Origin: JAAFJM01 sp964529175
Lineage (GTDB): Bacteria; Bacteroidota; Bacteroidia; UKL13-3
Direction: 5' to 3'
Assembly (NCBI GenBank): GCA_964529175.1
Contig: CAZGVO010000009.1
Span: 124,001-188,000, forward strand
DNA: 64,000 bases
The notes under the pieces were generated by a model. It saw nothing but the letters and a program-made list of their open reading frames with translations, had not been told where the DNA came from and made no database searches. Of this stretch, positions 44,612 through 53,808 are shown in pieces (position 1 is the first letter of the stretch; each line of letters opens with the position of its first letter). Both the position numbers and the translations under genes were made by a program.

Positions 44612-44660
44612 CGGTCACTGAGCGAAGCCGAAGTGGCGTTTCGGCTTCGCTCAACGACCA
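44612..44660. repeat. Extended palindrome with GAGCGAAGC core
   Basis: GAGCGAAGCCGAA pairs perfectly with TTCGGCTTCGCTC (44620-44652), and flanking GGTC/GACC extend the stem. It shares the GAGCGAAGC core with the hairpin at 34696. It may act as a terminator for the DUF4139 gene. The next 130 bp, with GAACCACATAGAAACATAG-like words, carry no gene. Confidence 0.55.
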
Positions 44661-44793
44661 GTTTTGGCTTCAAAAATTCTATTTTTATCTGTGAAATCTT
44701 AGGGGATTTTAATTAAAAATTTGAACCACATAGAAACATAGAAATCATAGCATACATACTGATTCCAATCTGCGTTTTCTGCGTAATCTGTAG

Positions 44794-45813
44794 CTACAAA
44801 CCCAATAAAAACTCTATAGTATCCACATTGTCAGCGTAATCCCAAAGTTCAGGTTGCTGTGTTTTTCCAAACGGAATATTATAACCTAAATCTATTTTAC
44901 TAACCACACATTGTATTTCATCTTTACGAGCTTCAAGAGTAGCTTTTACTTCGTCTAAACTTTCGTAATACTCGTAAAATAAACTTGCCAAAGGCGATGC
45001 CATGGCTTTATCTTCTTTTAAATTGATGAGTCCATTTTCTAGAAAATCATCCTGATTCAATAACCAAATTGATTTATGGTACATTAAGTTATTACCATAT
45101 TTATTGTGTTTTAAATACTCATCGTAATCGTGGGTATTTTCAAAAAATAAAGCCATATCAAAACCTTTAGGTAGGTATAATTTGCTTACATTTCTGCAAC
45201 CTAAACCAAAATAGGTGAAAATATCTTTAGCCAAAAGTTTCATTTCCTCATCGGTTTCATGGCCAGTTAAAACGGCCACACTGTTGCGGTTTTTACGCAA
45301 AATATTAGGAAATTTACTAAAGTAATATTCAAAATAGCGGTTGCTATTGTTGCTACCTGTGGCAATTACCGCATCATAATTATTTTCTAATTTTTCATCG
45401 TCTTTTAGTAGCTTAATTTTATCGGCAAAAGCAGGTTCAATATGCATTAAGGCGGCAACAATAAATTTAGGTAAAATTTTATCATCGCTGCTTAATTTAA
45501 CAATGGCTTTATGACCACAAAGCAATACGCAAATCAAATCGTGTAACCCAACTAAAGGAATATTACCTGCCATTACTATGGCTACCGTTTTTTCGTTTAC
45601 TGGTTTTTCAAAATCATATTTTTCAATCCACTGGTTCATTTTATGCTCGCTTAAAGCATCGGCCCAAGCTTGCAAAGCTAGGCGCTGGCTTTCTTCGGTA
45701 AACCAATTGTTATATAAATAGGCTTCAACTATGGCCTTATGTGCATTATTAGCAGCATCTTGTAAAAAATTTCCTAGTTGAATAAAAGCTTGTACACGTT
45801 GTTGAAAAGTCAT
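44794..45813 (-). CDS. Acyl-CoA reductase
   Basis: The 339-residue product belongs to the LuxC-like acyl-CoA reductase group common in Bacteroidota. It carries AIVMAGNIPLVGLHDLICVLLCGH, VIATGSNNSNRYFEYYF and the likely catalytic Cys in YFGLGCRNVSKLYLP. It would reduce acyl-CoA to aldehyde with NADPH. A two-cluster ferredoxin gene is divergent from it, 100 bp away; this pairing is recurrent in the phylum as I recall it. The physiological substrate is unknown. Confidence 0.85.
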   Translation of the reverse strand: MTFQQRVQAFIQLGNFLQDAANNAHKAIVEAYLYNNWFTEESQRLALQAWADALSEHKMNQWIEKYDFEKPVNEKTVAIVMAGNIPLVGLHDLICVLLCGHKAIVKLSSDDKILPKFIVAALMHIEPAFADKIKLLKDDEKLENNYDAVIATGSNNSNRYFEYYFSKFPNILRKNRNSVAVLTGHETDEEMKLLAKDIFTYFGLGCRNVSKLYLPKGFDMALFFENTHDYDEYLKHNKYGNNLMYHKSIWLLNQDDFLENGLINLKEDKAMASPLASLFYEYYESLDEVKATLEARKDEIQCVVSKIDLGYNIPFGKTQQPELWDYADNVDTIEFLLGL

Positions 45814-45913
45814 GTTATTTAGAACGATTCTATTTTTAGATTTGAGAGAACAAAACTAATCTTGCAGTAGTTAAATACAATAGAAAAAAACAAAAATTAA
45901 TTTATAACATATT

Positions 45914-46258
45914 ATGGCAATAATGATAACTGACGAATGCATTAACTGTGGTGCATGCGAACCTGAATGTCCAAACAATGCAATTTACGAATCGGGAGCT
46001 GAGTGGGCTTGGAAAGATGGAAATAGTTTAAGTGGAAGTGTAGATATTGATGGTGAAACGGTTGATGTAGCTTCGCGTTTTGCTCCAAAATCAGACGATA
46101 CTTATTATATTGTAACTGGCAAATGTACAGAGTGTGTTGGTTTTCATGAAGAGCCTCAGTGCGCTGCGGTTTGTCCTGTTGATTGCTGCTTACCTGATCC
46201 TGATAACGTAGAAACACAAGAACGTTTATTAGAAAAGAAACACAGAATGCATTTATAA
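45914..46258 (+). CDS. 2[4Fe-4S] ferredoxin
   Basis: The 114-residue product has two cluster motifs: CINCGACEPECPNNAIYE near the start and CTECVGFHEEPQCAAVCPVD with CC near the end, separated by an acidic insertion. Eight Cys ligands fit two [4Fe-4S] clusters of the YfhL/Alvin type. It could be an electron carrier for KorAB or other reductases in the cell. It has its own terminator, so it is monocistronic. Confidence 0.92.
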   Translation: MAIMITDECINCGACEPECPNNAIYESGAEWAWKDGNSLSGSVDIDGETVDVASRFAPKSDDTYYIVTGKCTECVGFHEEPQCAAVCPVDCCLPDPDNVETQERLLEKKHRMHL

Positions 46259-46282
46259 TCAATATATTATAGATTTTAAATT

Positions 46283-46315
46283 AAAAGACCACTTTAAAAA
46301 AAGTGGTCTTTTTTT
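46283..46315 (+). terminator. Terminator of ferredoxin gene
   Basis: A 13-bp stem AAAAGACCACTTT / AAAGTGGTCTTTT with an AAAA loop is followed by a T run. Confidence 0.9.
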
Positions 46316-46404
46316 ATGTAGTATTAAATTTACAAAAAGAATGTGTTGATTTTATATTTTTTTATATTATTGCAGACTTTAAATAATAAAAAAATCAACT
46401 CGTA

Positions 46405-46872
46405 ATGAAAAAACACCTACTTGTATTTTCAATGTTAGCCTTTTTAGCAAGCTGCGATGAAACACCTACTGCCAGCGCAGAAATTAAGGCTGATGTTCCT
46501 CATCAGTTTAAAGATCCTTACATAAAAATGCTTGACCTATGTGGAAATTGGGATGTAACTTTTAAGGTGCATAAAATTAATAATAAGCGACATACAGAAA
46601 AAGTGATAAAGGAAAAATGGAAAATTTCACACGAAAGTAATAGGGTAATTTTAAACGTGGTTTCTGGTAATACAAAGGGTTGGAATACGGTAAAACGTTT
46701 TGAAGGCGAAATAACTGGAGATAAGCTAACTGTAGAAGGTGAAAATTTAAATGTATTTACCATGTATGAAATAAACTTACTTGGCGAAAAAGAATTAAAC
46801 GGAATAAAAAATGTAATTTTTCCTGACCCAGGTAGTGTAGATTATAAATTTACAGCAGTTAAAGCTGATTAA
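46405..46872 (+). CDS. Lipoprotein of 155 residues
   Basis: The signal MKKHLLVFSMLAFLASC gives a lipidated Cys17. The mature part, about 135 residues, is beta-rich with GNWDVTFKVHKINN and KEKWKISHESNRVILNVVSG, a layout like lipocalin/calycin-type barrels, but I cannot assign a family. An imperfect -7 element (TATTATTG) lies at 46365. A hairpin ends the gene and overlaps the end of the convergent PAS gene. Confidence 0.8.
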   Translation: MKKHLLVFSMLAFLASCDETPTASAEIKADVPHQFKDPYIKMLDLCGNWDVTFKVHKINNKRHTEKVIKEKWKISHESNRVILNVVSGNTKGWNTVKRFEGEITGDKLTVEGENLNVFTMYEINLLGEKELNGIKNVIFPDPGSVDYKFTAVKAD

Positions 46873-46876
46873 TAAT

Positions 46877-46907
46877 AAAGGCAGTTAATATTAGCTGCCT
46901 TTTTTTG
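46877..46907. terminator. Terminator between lipoprotein and PAS genes
   Basis: The hairpin AAAGGCAG / CTGCCTTT with an AT-rich loop and trailing T run lies right after the lipoprotein stop and overlaps the last codons of the PAS gene (46891). Confidence 0.75.
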
Positions 46908-47757
46908 TTTCTTCTAATTGTCTTGATAAATCGTCATAATCATTTATCAGGTTTTGGTATTTAATTTCGTTAAGCTTAAGCAAGCTAATATCTCTGGTAA
47001 TCGTAATAATACTATCTACATTACCTTGAGCATCTAAAATAGGCGACATTTGCACAGAAAAGTGTTTTACTCCAAGTTTATCTGCAAAAGTATTAATTTC
47101 ATAAAAAACATGGTCTTTGGTTTCTACAACTAACGAAAGCTTATTCATGAACATAACAGTATGTGGATGTTTACCTAAAATTTCGTTAGGTGTTTTACCT
47201 AAAAAGTTAATAATATCAAAAGTAGTAGTGTTAGCAAAGCCTCTATTTAAATACTTGTATTTAAAATCTTTAGACATAATGGTAACTACATCACCATTGC
47301 TATCAATAACTGATTCAAATTCGTGACTTTTTTTCTTTAACTCTTCAATCTCTTTTCTTAAATATTCTGTTCTTTCTGAAACTATTAAGTTAATTTGGCT
47401 TTGTGTTCTTAAACCGAAAATTATGCTTAAATTTTTCGAAAAATAATGAACAAATATCCAAGCACAAATAGCAGTAAAAGCAATTACAATCACATTTATA
47501 TAACTTATTGAATAAATGAATAAATAATGATTTACAAAAAACGATAGACTTGTAAGTACAAAAAAGGTAATAATTAAGTAATGGCTGCGACTTAAGTTTA
47601 CATCAGTACGCTTTCTTAACTGAGTAGTTATTTGAAAAGAAAGTACTAAAAATGCTAAACCAATTAAGAAATTACAAATAAGGAAAATGTTAGATAAAAA
47701 ATCTGCATTTTTTGTCATGTTCCATATGATATCAAATATAAGTTTTTTATTTTCCAT
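46891..47757 (-). CDS. Membrane-anchored PAS protein without an output domain
   Basis: The 288-residue product has four membrane segments in the first 120 residues (ADFLSNIFLICNFLIGLAFL..., IITFFVLTSLSFFVNHYLFI, INVIVIAFTAICAWIFVHYF), a coiled coil (EYLRKEIEELKKKSHEFESV) and one PAS domain (residues about 145-260, with DGNGD-like region, FKYKYLNRGFANTT, PILDAQGNVDSIITITRDI). A second short coiled coil ends it. Full sensor kinases would continue with HisKA and ATPase domains; here the gene ends, without a frameshift visible. It may partner a separate kinase or be a truncated sensor. Confidence 0.8.
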   Translation of the reverse strand: MENKKLIFDIIWNMTKNADFLSNIFLICNFLIGLAFLVLSFQITTQLRKRTDVNLSRSHYLIITFFVLTSLSFFVNHYLFIYSISYINVIVIAFTAICAWIFVHYFSKNLSIIFGLRTQSQINLIVSERTEYLRKEIEELKKKSHEFESVIDSNGDVVTIMSKDFKYKYLNRGFANTTTFDIINFLGKTPNEILGKHPHTVMFMNKLSLVVETKDHVFYEINTFADKLGVKHFSVQMSPILDAQGNVDSIITITRDISLLKLNEIKYQNLINDYDDLSRQLEETKKGS

Positions 47758-48049
47758 ATAAATATTTAGCCCCCCATTTCATAACCTCAGTACAAATATT
47801 ATAACTTTAAAACTAAGTATAGTTATTCTGAAAAGTCAAATTTTAAAGCAAAATGGTTGTACCCTTAAAATATGCACTGAATACTAGAGTTCTAAAGGGC
47901 TTTAAAAGTTTTTAATAGTAACGTAAAATTTAAAAATTAAGTATTTTTTAAATAAAAATGGAGTCTGTTTTTGTGGTTATTTATTACTTATTAATAACAA
48001 TTATTTTAATTTAAATTGATTATTTTCGAGAACGATAATTTATTAGCAT

Positions 48050-48826
48050 ATGAAAAAAATTGGATTGGTTCTTTCGGGCGGAGGAGCTCGTGGAATAGCG
48101 CACTTAGGAGTAATAAAAGCGCTTGAAGAGTTTGAAATAACCCCATCAATTATTTCAGGAACTAGCGCTGGAGCCATTGTAGCTGCCTTTTATTCTGCTG
48201 GTTATAATCCAGAACAAATTGTAGAAATAGCACTACATGGAAAATTCTTTAATATGTCAAATTTAATGCTTAAAAAATCGGGTTTGTTTAATATGCAAAC
48301 TTTTGAAAACATATATAAACAACATTTTAAACATAACTTGATTGAAAAATTACCTATACCAATAATAATAGCTGCTACAGATATAGTAAAAGGCAAAATA
48401 AAGTATTTTAGTAGTGGTAATTTATCAAAGGCATTGATGGCTTCTTCTTGCATTCCATTGGTTTTTGAACCTGTAAAAATTAATAATAATATTTATTTAG
48501 ATGGTGGCATTTTAAACAATTTACCTGTGGAGCCTGTGTTAGATAAATGCGATTTTATAATAGGTGTGCATACTAACGAAATGAGCATTAAAGCTGAAAA
48601 CTTAAAAATAAAAAACATGCTTGATAGAAGTTTTCACTTAGCTATGAGCAAAACAGTTTACGATAAAGTACATTTATGTAATTTATTTATAGAACCGCCC
48701 AACATGAGTAAATACGGTATGTTTGAGGTGCAAAAGGCCGAGGAAATATTTTTACATGCTTATCATTATACTAAACAATACTTAAATCAAGCTGAGGTAT
48801 TTAAAATTTTAGATGATGTTTTATAG
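48050..48826 (+). CDS. Patatin-like phospholipase
   Basis: The 258-residue product has the oxyanion hole LSGGGARGIAHLGVI, the nucleophile elbow GTSAGAIVAAFY and the catalytic Asp in LDGGILNNLPVEP, which together form the Ser-Asp dyad of patatins (RssA-like). It should hydrolyse acyl ester bonds of lipids in the cytoplasm or at the inner membrane. No partner gene is adjacent. The 290-bp gap before it is AT-rich with no other feature. Confidence 0.9.
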   Translation: MKKIGLVLSGGGARGIAHLGVIKALEEFEITPSIISGTSAGAIVAAFYSAGYNPEQIVEIALHGKFFNMSNLMLKKSGLFNMQTFENIYKQHFKHNLIEKLPIPIIIAATDIVKGKIKYFSSGNLSKALMASSCIPLVFEPVKINNNIYLDGGILNNLPVEPVLDKCDFIIGVHTNEMSIKAENLKIKNMLDRSFHLAMSKTVYDKVHLCNLFIEPPNMSKYGMFEVQKAEEIFLHAYHYTKQYLNQAEVFKILDDVL

Positions 48827-48956
48827 AAGTTAAGTCATTTAAAATAATGGGTTTAAGTTTTAAATGTTTTTGTTATAAATCAATAATACTTTTTACCTGA
48901 ATCATGTAAAAGCAAGTTTGTAGCCATGTTATTTGCTGCATAAATTTAACAAATAC

Positions 48957-50333
48957 ATGAATTTTAAAACAATAATAGAACCATTTAAAATTAAATCGGT
49001 AGAACCCATTACCATGAGTTCTGAAGAGGAAAGAGTTGACTTTTTAAAGCTGGCTCACTTCAACCCTTTTTTGCTTAAAAGCGAGCAAGTTATTATAGAT
49101 TTTTTAACTGATAGTGGCACTTCGGCCATGAGTAATGAGCAATGGGCTGCTATTATGCGTGGAGATGAATCGTATGCAGGAGCAAAAAGCTGGGAAAGAT
49201 TTTACAATGCTGTTAACGATTTAACTGGATTTGAATATGTTTTACCAACCCATCAAGGTAGGGCTGCTGAACGTATACTATATGGTCATTTAGGTGGTCC
49301 AGGAAAGGTTTTTATTAGCAATACTCATTTTGATACAACTCGCGCAAATATAGAGTTTAGCGGAGCTACAGCTTACGACATAGCTATTGAAGAAGCTAAA
49401 CATCACAGTGTTTTTCATCCGTTTAAGGGCAATTTAGATTGTAATAAACTAGAAGATTTAATAATTGAACATGGTGCAGAAAATATTGGTGCGGTTATTT
49501 TAACTGTTACCAATAATAGTGGTGGAGGGCAACCAGTTAGCATGCAAAATGCCAAAGAAGTAGCCGCTATTTGTAAAAAACACCATGTACTTTATATTTT
49601 AGATTGCTGCCGAATAGCTGAAAATAGCTATTTTGTAAAACACCGTGAAAAAGGTTATGAGAATCATACATACAAACAAATTGCGCAAGAAATGTTTGCC
49701 TTAGCCGATGGTTGTGTAATGAGTGCTAAAAAAGATGCCTTGGTGAATATGGGTGGATTTTTAGCTTTAAAAGATGAAAAATTAGCTGAAGCTTGTACCA
49801 ATTTATTAATTATCACAGAAGGTTTTTCAACTTATGGTGGCTTAAGTGGGCGCGATATGGAAGCCATAGCTGTAGGTTTAAATGAAGTTTTTGATAAAGA
49901 CTACATTTATTATAGAATAAAAAGTACAGAATATTTAGGTGAAAAATTACGCGAAAAAGGTGTTCCTGTTATGTATCCTATTGGAGGGCACGCAGTTTAT
50001 ATTGATTCAGCAAAACTATATAACCATATTCCTTTAAACAAATATCCAGGACAAGCTTTGGTATGCGAGTTATATAGAATTGGGGGTATTCGTTGCGTGG
50101 AAGTTGGGTCGGTTATGTTTGGCAAATACGATGAAAATGGTGAGTTAATTCCTGCTGCTATGGAGTTAGTAAGATTGGCCATTCCGCGTAGGGTTTATAC
50201 CCAAAGTCATATTGATTATGTGGTTGAAGTTTTTGACGAATTGATGAAAAATAAAGCCAATGTTAAAGGTTATAAAATTATAAAAGAGCCAAAACTTTTA
50301 CGCCATTTTACAGCTCATTTTGAGCAACTGTAG
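48957..50333 (+). CDS. tnaA: Tryptophanase
   Basis: This PLP enzyme splits tryptophan to indole, pyruvate and ammonia. The ATG at 48957 gives MNFKTIIEPFKIKSVEP, matching the family start; an ATG at 48933 adds eight residues. Key parts are FLTDSGTSAMSNEQWAAIMRG, THQGRAAERIL, the PLP-lysine region MSAKKDALVNMGG and RCVEVGSVMFGK. In tyrosine phenol-lyase the last motif is MERG with an Arg; Val here points to tryptophanase. The C-terminus LRHFTAHFEQL also fits. Upstream I see no tnaC-like leader peptide, but the region is short. Confidence 0.9.
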   Translation: MNFKTIIEPFKIKSVEPITMSSEEERVDFLKLAHFNPFLLKSEQVIIDFLTDSGTSAMSNEQWAAIMRGDESYAGAKSWERFYNAVNDLTGFEYVLPTHQGRAAERILYGHLGGPGKVFISNTHFDTTRANIEFSGATAYDIAIEEAKHHSVFHPFKGNLDCNKLEDLIIEHGAENIGAVILTVTNNSGGGQPVSMQNAKEVAAICKKHHVLYILDCCRIAENSYFVKHREKGYENHTYKQIAQEMFALADGCVMSAKKDALVNMGGFLALKDEKLAEACTNLLIITEGFSTYGGLSGRDMEAIAVGLNEVFDKDYIYYRIKSTEYLGEKLREKGVPVMYPIGGHAVYIDSAKLYNHIPLNKYPGQALVCELYRIGGIRCVEVGSVMFGKYDENGELIPAAMELVRLAIPRRVYTQSHIDYVVEVFDELMKNKANVKGYKIIKEPKLLRHFTAHFEQL

Positions 50334-50385
50334 TTAAATTTTGCTTTATAATTTATTTTGAACTTTAATAAATTATAATTGCAAT

Positions 50386-51015
50386 ATGGAATTAGATAAT
50401 TTGGCTGAATTTAAAGCATTGCCTTTGGTAAAAGAAAAGTTAAAAGACTATGGTTTTACTAAAAATTTTGCCGAAGGCGATGTTATACTCAATGAAAATG
50501 CTTACATAAATGCCATTCCTATTGTTACCCGGGGAAATATAAGGGTAATGCGTTCTGACGAGGATGGTAGAGAAATATTATTGTACTACATAAAAGCTGG
50601 CGAAAGCTGTATCATGTCGTTTTTAGGAGGCATACATCACGATACCAGTAAAGTAAGCGCAGTAGCCGAAGAACCTACTGAGATTTTATTCATTCCTATT
50701 GATAAAGTTAATTTATTAATCAAAGAATTTCCTGAGTGGTTAGATTATATTTTTAGGTTATATCACAAACGTTTTGAAGAGCTATTAGAGGTTGTAAATG
50801 CCGTAGCTTTTACCAAAATGGATGATAGATTGCTTAATTTTATAAAAAAGAAATGCAAATTAACCAATAGTCATTCATTGTATATAACTCACGAAAATTT
50901 AGCTAATGAACTTGGTACAGCTAGGGTAGTGGTATCTCGCTTGTTAAAGCAAATGGAAGAAAAAGGTTTGGTTAAATTAGGAAGAAACAAAATTCAATTA
51001 TTGGAAATGGAATAA
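50386..51015 (+). CDS. Crp/Fnr-family transcription regulator
   Basis: The 209-residue product has an N-terminal cyclic-nucleotide-binding-type fold (residues about 25-125, with FAEGDVILNENAYINAIPIVTRGNIRV) and a C-terminal winged helix (LYITHENLANELGTARVVVSRLLKQMEEKGLVKL). It lacks the N-terminal Cys cluster of FNR, so it is not an Fe-S oxygen sensor; one Cys (C75 in GESCIMSFLGG) could be a redox or thiol sensor. It is the first gene of the sulfur/redox cluster, whose three internal promoters carry TGTAAC sites at a fixed distance. It is likely an activator of its own neighbours. Confidence 0.9.
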   Translation: MELDNLAEFKALPLVKEKLKDYGFTKNFAEGDVILNENAYINAIPIVTRGNIRVMRSDEDGREILLYYIKAGESCIMSFLGGIHHDTSKVSAVAEEPTEILFIPIDKVNLLIKEFPEWLDYIFRLYHKRFEELLEVVNAVAFTKMDDRLLNFIKKKCKLTNSHSLYITHENLANELGTARVVVSRLLKQMEEKGLVKLGRNKIQLLEME

Positions 51016-51020
51016 CATTT

Positions 51021-51476
51021 ATGACCAAACCTCCTTTTAAAGATTTATTATTTATTTCCATCCAAATGCTACTTTTTGTAGCTTATTTGTTGCCAATTTC
51101 TATTGGCTTTTTTACTATTAATTTATTGGTTAAATATTTGTTTTTAGGCTTATCCGTTTTAGGTTTTTTAGTAATTATTTTAGCCATTATTCAGCTTGAT
51201 AAAAATTTAACACCATTTCCAAGTCCTAAGCAAAATGGAAGCTTAATTAATACTGGTTTGTATAAATTTGTTCGTCATCCTATTTATTCAGGAATTATAG
51301 TTTGCACCATTGCATTTGGTTTTTATAATCAAAATATTTGGCGCATTGGTATTGGTGTTTTTCTTTGGATTTTGTTTTACTTTAAATCTATATACGAAGA
51401 AAAAATGTTGTCTGATAAGTTTAGTCAATATATTGATTATAAGCATGATACAAGAAGGTTCTTTCCTTTTATTTAA
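51021..51476 (+). CDS. Isoprenylcysteine-carboxylmethyltransferase-like membrane protein
   Basis: The 151-residue product has four membrane segments and the ICMT/PEMT motif RHPIYSGIIVCTIAFGF with a downstream YEEKMLSDKFSQYIDYKHDTRRFFPF. These residues bind SAM and the lipid-facing substrate in the family. It starts 5 bp after the Crp/Fnr stop and is probably co-transcribed. The substrate is unknown; bacterial members have been linked to methylation of small thiols or lipids, but this is a guess here. Confidence 0.82.
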   Translation: MTKPPFKDLLFISIQMLLFVAYLLPISIGFFTINLLVKYLFLGLSVLGFLVIILAIIQLDKNLTPFPSPKQNGSLINTGLYKFVRHPIYSGIIVCTIAFGFYNQNIWRIGIGVFLWILFYFKSIYEEKMLSDKFSQYIDYKHDTRRFFPFI

Positions 51477-51484
51477 TTACTAAA

Positions 51485-52006
51485 ATGATTGAAATACAGC
51501 TAAATATAACAAAAGCCAATATAGAATCCACTTATTATAAAGATGGACATGAAAAACTATTTTTTTCGCCAACCTTAAAAAAAATTACTTATTGGTTTTT
51601 AGTATCAAGTGGATTTTTTCTTTTAAGTTATTTAGTAAATACTATGTCAAACCAATTAGAGAATTTGGTCTATTTGGCTTTAGCTTTATGGGTTGTTGCT
51701 GCATTTTTTCTAATCAATGGATTAGTGACTGTAATCAAATGGCGTAATTCAATTACCAAATATGCAAATGATGTGGCTAAGTACAAGCATTATTCATTAA
51801 TTTTAAATGCAAATAGTTTTTCATATATTTATGATGGTAATGAGATTATTGAAAAATGGTCGGAGGTAAAAAAGGTGGACATGAACAATTACGTTATCAG
51901 AATGTATGCAGCAAATGAGTATATTTTTCCAAAGGAATCAATGTTTGAATATGATTTTACTATTTTGAAGGATTTTATTAGGAATCATGTGTCTGGTATT
52001 GAATAG
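51485..52006 (+). CDS. YcxB-like membrane protein
   Basis: The 173-residue product has two membrane segments (ITYWFLVSSGFFLLSYLV and LVYLALALWVVAAFFLINGLV) and a C-terminal PH-like beta domain (SLILNANSFSYIYDGNEIIEKWSEVKKV, YIFPKES), the pattern of YcxB-like proteins. The function is unknown. It follows the methyltransferase by 8 bp. A 110-bp gap with a Crp/Fnr-type operator and promoter separates it from the CoA-disulfide reductase. Confidence 0.72.
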   Translation: MIEIQLNITKANIESTYYKDGHEKLFFSPTLKKITYWFLVSSGFFLLSYLVNTMSNQLENLVYLALALWVVAAFFLINGLVTVIKWRNSITKYANDVAKYKHYSLILNANSFSYIYDGNEIIEKWSEVKKVDMNNYVIRMYAANEYIFPKESMFEYDFTILKDFIRNHVSGIE

Positions 52007-52051
52007 TTTGTAAGTACTTGGTCTTTACATCTATTTTAAAACAGATTGTTT

Positions 52052-52096
52052 TGTAACATAGGTTACCATTTGGTTTTTAAGCAATAAGTAATTTTG
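52052..52096 (+). promoter_or_regulatory. Crp/Fnr-type operator with class II promoter, CoADR gene
   Basis: TGTAACATAGGTTACC (52052-52067) contains GTAAC-N4-GTTAC, a perfect dyad. A -33 TTTG at 52069-52072 and -7 TAATTTTG at 52089-52096 follow. The dyad centre (52059.5) lies 36.5 bp upstream of the last base of the -7 element, about -41 from the predicted start. The same distance recurs at two more promoters in the cluster. Confidence 0.75.
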
Positions 52097-52118
52097 TACT
52101 GTAATTAAAAAGTATAAA

Positions 52119-53762
52119 ATGAAATATGTAATAATAGGTGCGGTGGCAGGAGGAGCAAGTGCTGCAGCAAGGTTAAGAAGGTTAGATGAAAAGGCCGAAA
52201 TTGTAATTTTTGAAAAAGGCGAGTACATTTCTTATGCAAACTGCGGTTTGCCATATTATATTGGTAATGTTATAAAAGATAGAAACGAACTTTTTGTTCA
52301 AACTGCATCGGCATTTAATAGCCGCTTCAATATTGATGTCAGAACATTGACAGAGGTAACAGCTATTGATGTGGAAAGTAAAAAGGTTACTGCCTTTAAT
52401 CAAGTAACAGGGCAAACTTATACCGAAAGTTACGATAAATTGGTTTTATCACCAGGGGCAGAACCTATACGTCCGCCATTGCCAGGCATTCAAAATAATG
52501 GTATATTTACCTTGCGAAATGTTAATGATACCGATTATATAAAAGCTTATGTAAACCAAGAAAAAGTAAAAAGTGCTGTTATTATAGGTGCTGGTTTTAT
52601 AGGTCTTGAAATGGCTGAAAATTTGCATGAAATTGGTTTAAATGTAACCATTATTGAAATGGGTAATCAAATATTGGCACCTCTTGATTTACCTTTGGCT
52701 GCCATAGTTCAGCAACATATTATATCAAAAGGAGTAAATTTAAAGTTAAACACTGCGGTTACAGGTTTTGAAAAAGAAAATCAAGTTTTAAAAGTAATTT
52801 TAAATAATGGTGAAGTATTAGAAACTGATACAGTAATCATGTCAATTGGTGTAAAACCTGATACCAAATTAGCTACCATGGCAGGTTTAAAATTAGGAGC
52901 AGCAAAAGGCATTTGGGTAAATGAGTTTTTACAAACATCAAATCCTGATGTATATGCTGTTGGCGATGCCATTGAATTTACAAACCCAATTTCAAAAAAT
53001 TCAATGAATACTTATTTGGCTGGTCCTGCTAATAAGCAAGGACGAATTTGCGCTAACAATATTGTTTTGGGAAATAAACAATCGTACAAAGGAGCTATAA
53101 ATACTGCTATTGTTAAAGTATTTGATATGACAGTAGCAGCCACAGGAATGGCTTCAAAACATTTAACTTTAAATAAAATTGAACATCAAGTTTCAACCAC
53201 TCATAATGGTTCGCATGCGGGCTACTATCCTGGCGCACAACAAATGACTATTCAATTGGCTTTTTCGCCAAACAATGGTGAACTTTATGGTGCTCAAATT
53301 GTAGGTTTTGAAGGTGTAGATAAACGCATTGATGTTCTTTCGGCTGCTATTACACAAGGTAACACCATTTTTGATTTAACTAATTTTGAACATGCTTATG
53401 CGCCTCCTTTTTCATCGGCAAAAGATCCAATTAATATAGCTGCTTTTGTTGCCGAAAATATTTTACTTAAAAAGCATAAAGTTTTTTATATAAATGAAAT
53501 TCATAATTTACCTGAAAACGCTATTTTGTTAGATGTAAGAACAGCGTTAGAGTTTGCGGAAAACCATATACCAAATGCCATCAATATTCCATTAGATAAT
53601 TTGAGAACTAGGTTAAATGAATTAGATAAAAATAATACCATTTATTTATACTGTTTAGGTGGGCAACGCGGTTATTTAGCACAGCAAATTTTAACACAAA
53701 ATGGTTTTGAAAATACTTTTAACCTTTCTGGTGGATTTAAATTATACCAAAGTTTACATTAA
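52119..53762 (+). CDS. CoA-disulfide reductase fused to rhodanese
   Basis: The 547-residue flavoprotein opens with a FAD motif GAVAGGASAAARLRRL and has the CoADR active-site region ISYANCGLPYYIG (C42 as the single reactive Cys), an NAD(P) motif IIGAGFIGLEMAENL and VYAVGDAIEF. A rhodanese domain follows at about residues 455-547 (ILLDVRTALEFAENHIPNAI and active Cys in YLYCLGGQRG). CoADR-RHD proteins act on CoA disulfide and persulfide or polysulfide. It starts a transcript of its own with a class II Crp/Fnr site. A terminator follows. Confidence 0.88.
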   Translation: MKYVIIGAVAGGASAAARLRRLDEKAEIVIFEKGEYISYANCGLPYYIGNVIKDRNELFVQTASAFNSRFNIDVRTLTEVTAIDVESKKVTAFNQVTGQTYTESYDKLVLSPGAEPIRPPLPGIQNNGIFTLRNVNDTDYIKAYVNQEKVKSAVIIGAGFIGLEMAENLHEIGLNVTIIEMGNQILAPLDLPLAAIVQQHIISKGVNLKLNTAVTGFEKENQVLKVILNNGEVLETDTVIMSIGVKPDTKLATMAGLKLGAAKGIWVNEFLQTSNPDVYAVGDAIEFTNPISKNSMNTYLAGPANKQGRICANNIVLGNKQSYKGAINTAIVKVFDMTVAATGMASKHLTLNKIEHQVSTTHNGSHAGYYPGAQQMTIQLAFSPNNGELYGAQIVGFEGVDKRIDVLSAAITQGNTIFDLTNFEHAYAPPFSSAKDPINIAAFVAENILLKKHKVFYINEIHNLPENAILLDVRTALEFAENHIPNAINIPLDNLRTRLNELDKNNTIYLYCLGGQRGYLAQQILTQNGFENTFNLSGGFKLYQSLH

Positions 53763-53768
53763 CTATTT

Positions 53769-53792
53769 AAAAAACTGATAGTCAGTTTTTTA
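53769..53792 (+). terminator. Terminator after the CoA-disulfide reductase gene
   Basis: A 10-bp stem AAAAAACTGA / TCAGTTTTTT with a TAG loop and trailing T separates this gene from the next promoter. Confidence 0.8.
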
Positions 53793-53808
53793 ATTGTATT
53801 TTTCCTTG

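Noticed and set aside
48957..50333. Tyrosine phenol-lyase considered for tnaA
   Set aside because: The Arg typical of tyrosine phenol-lyase (MERG) is replaced by Val in CVEVGS, which matches tryptophanase.
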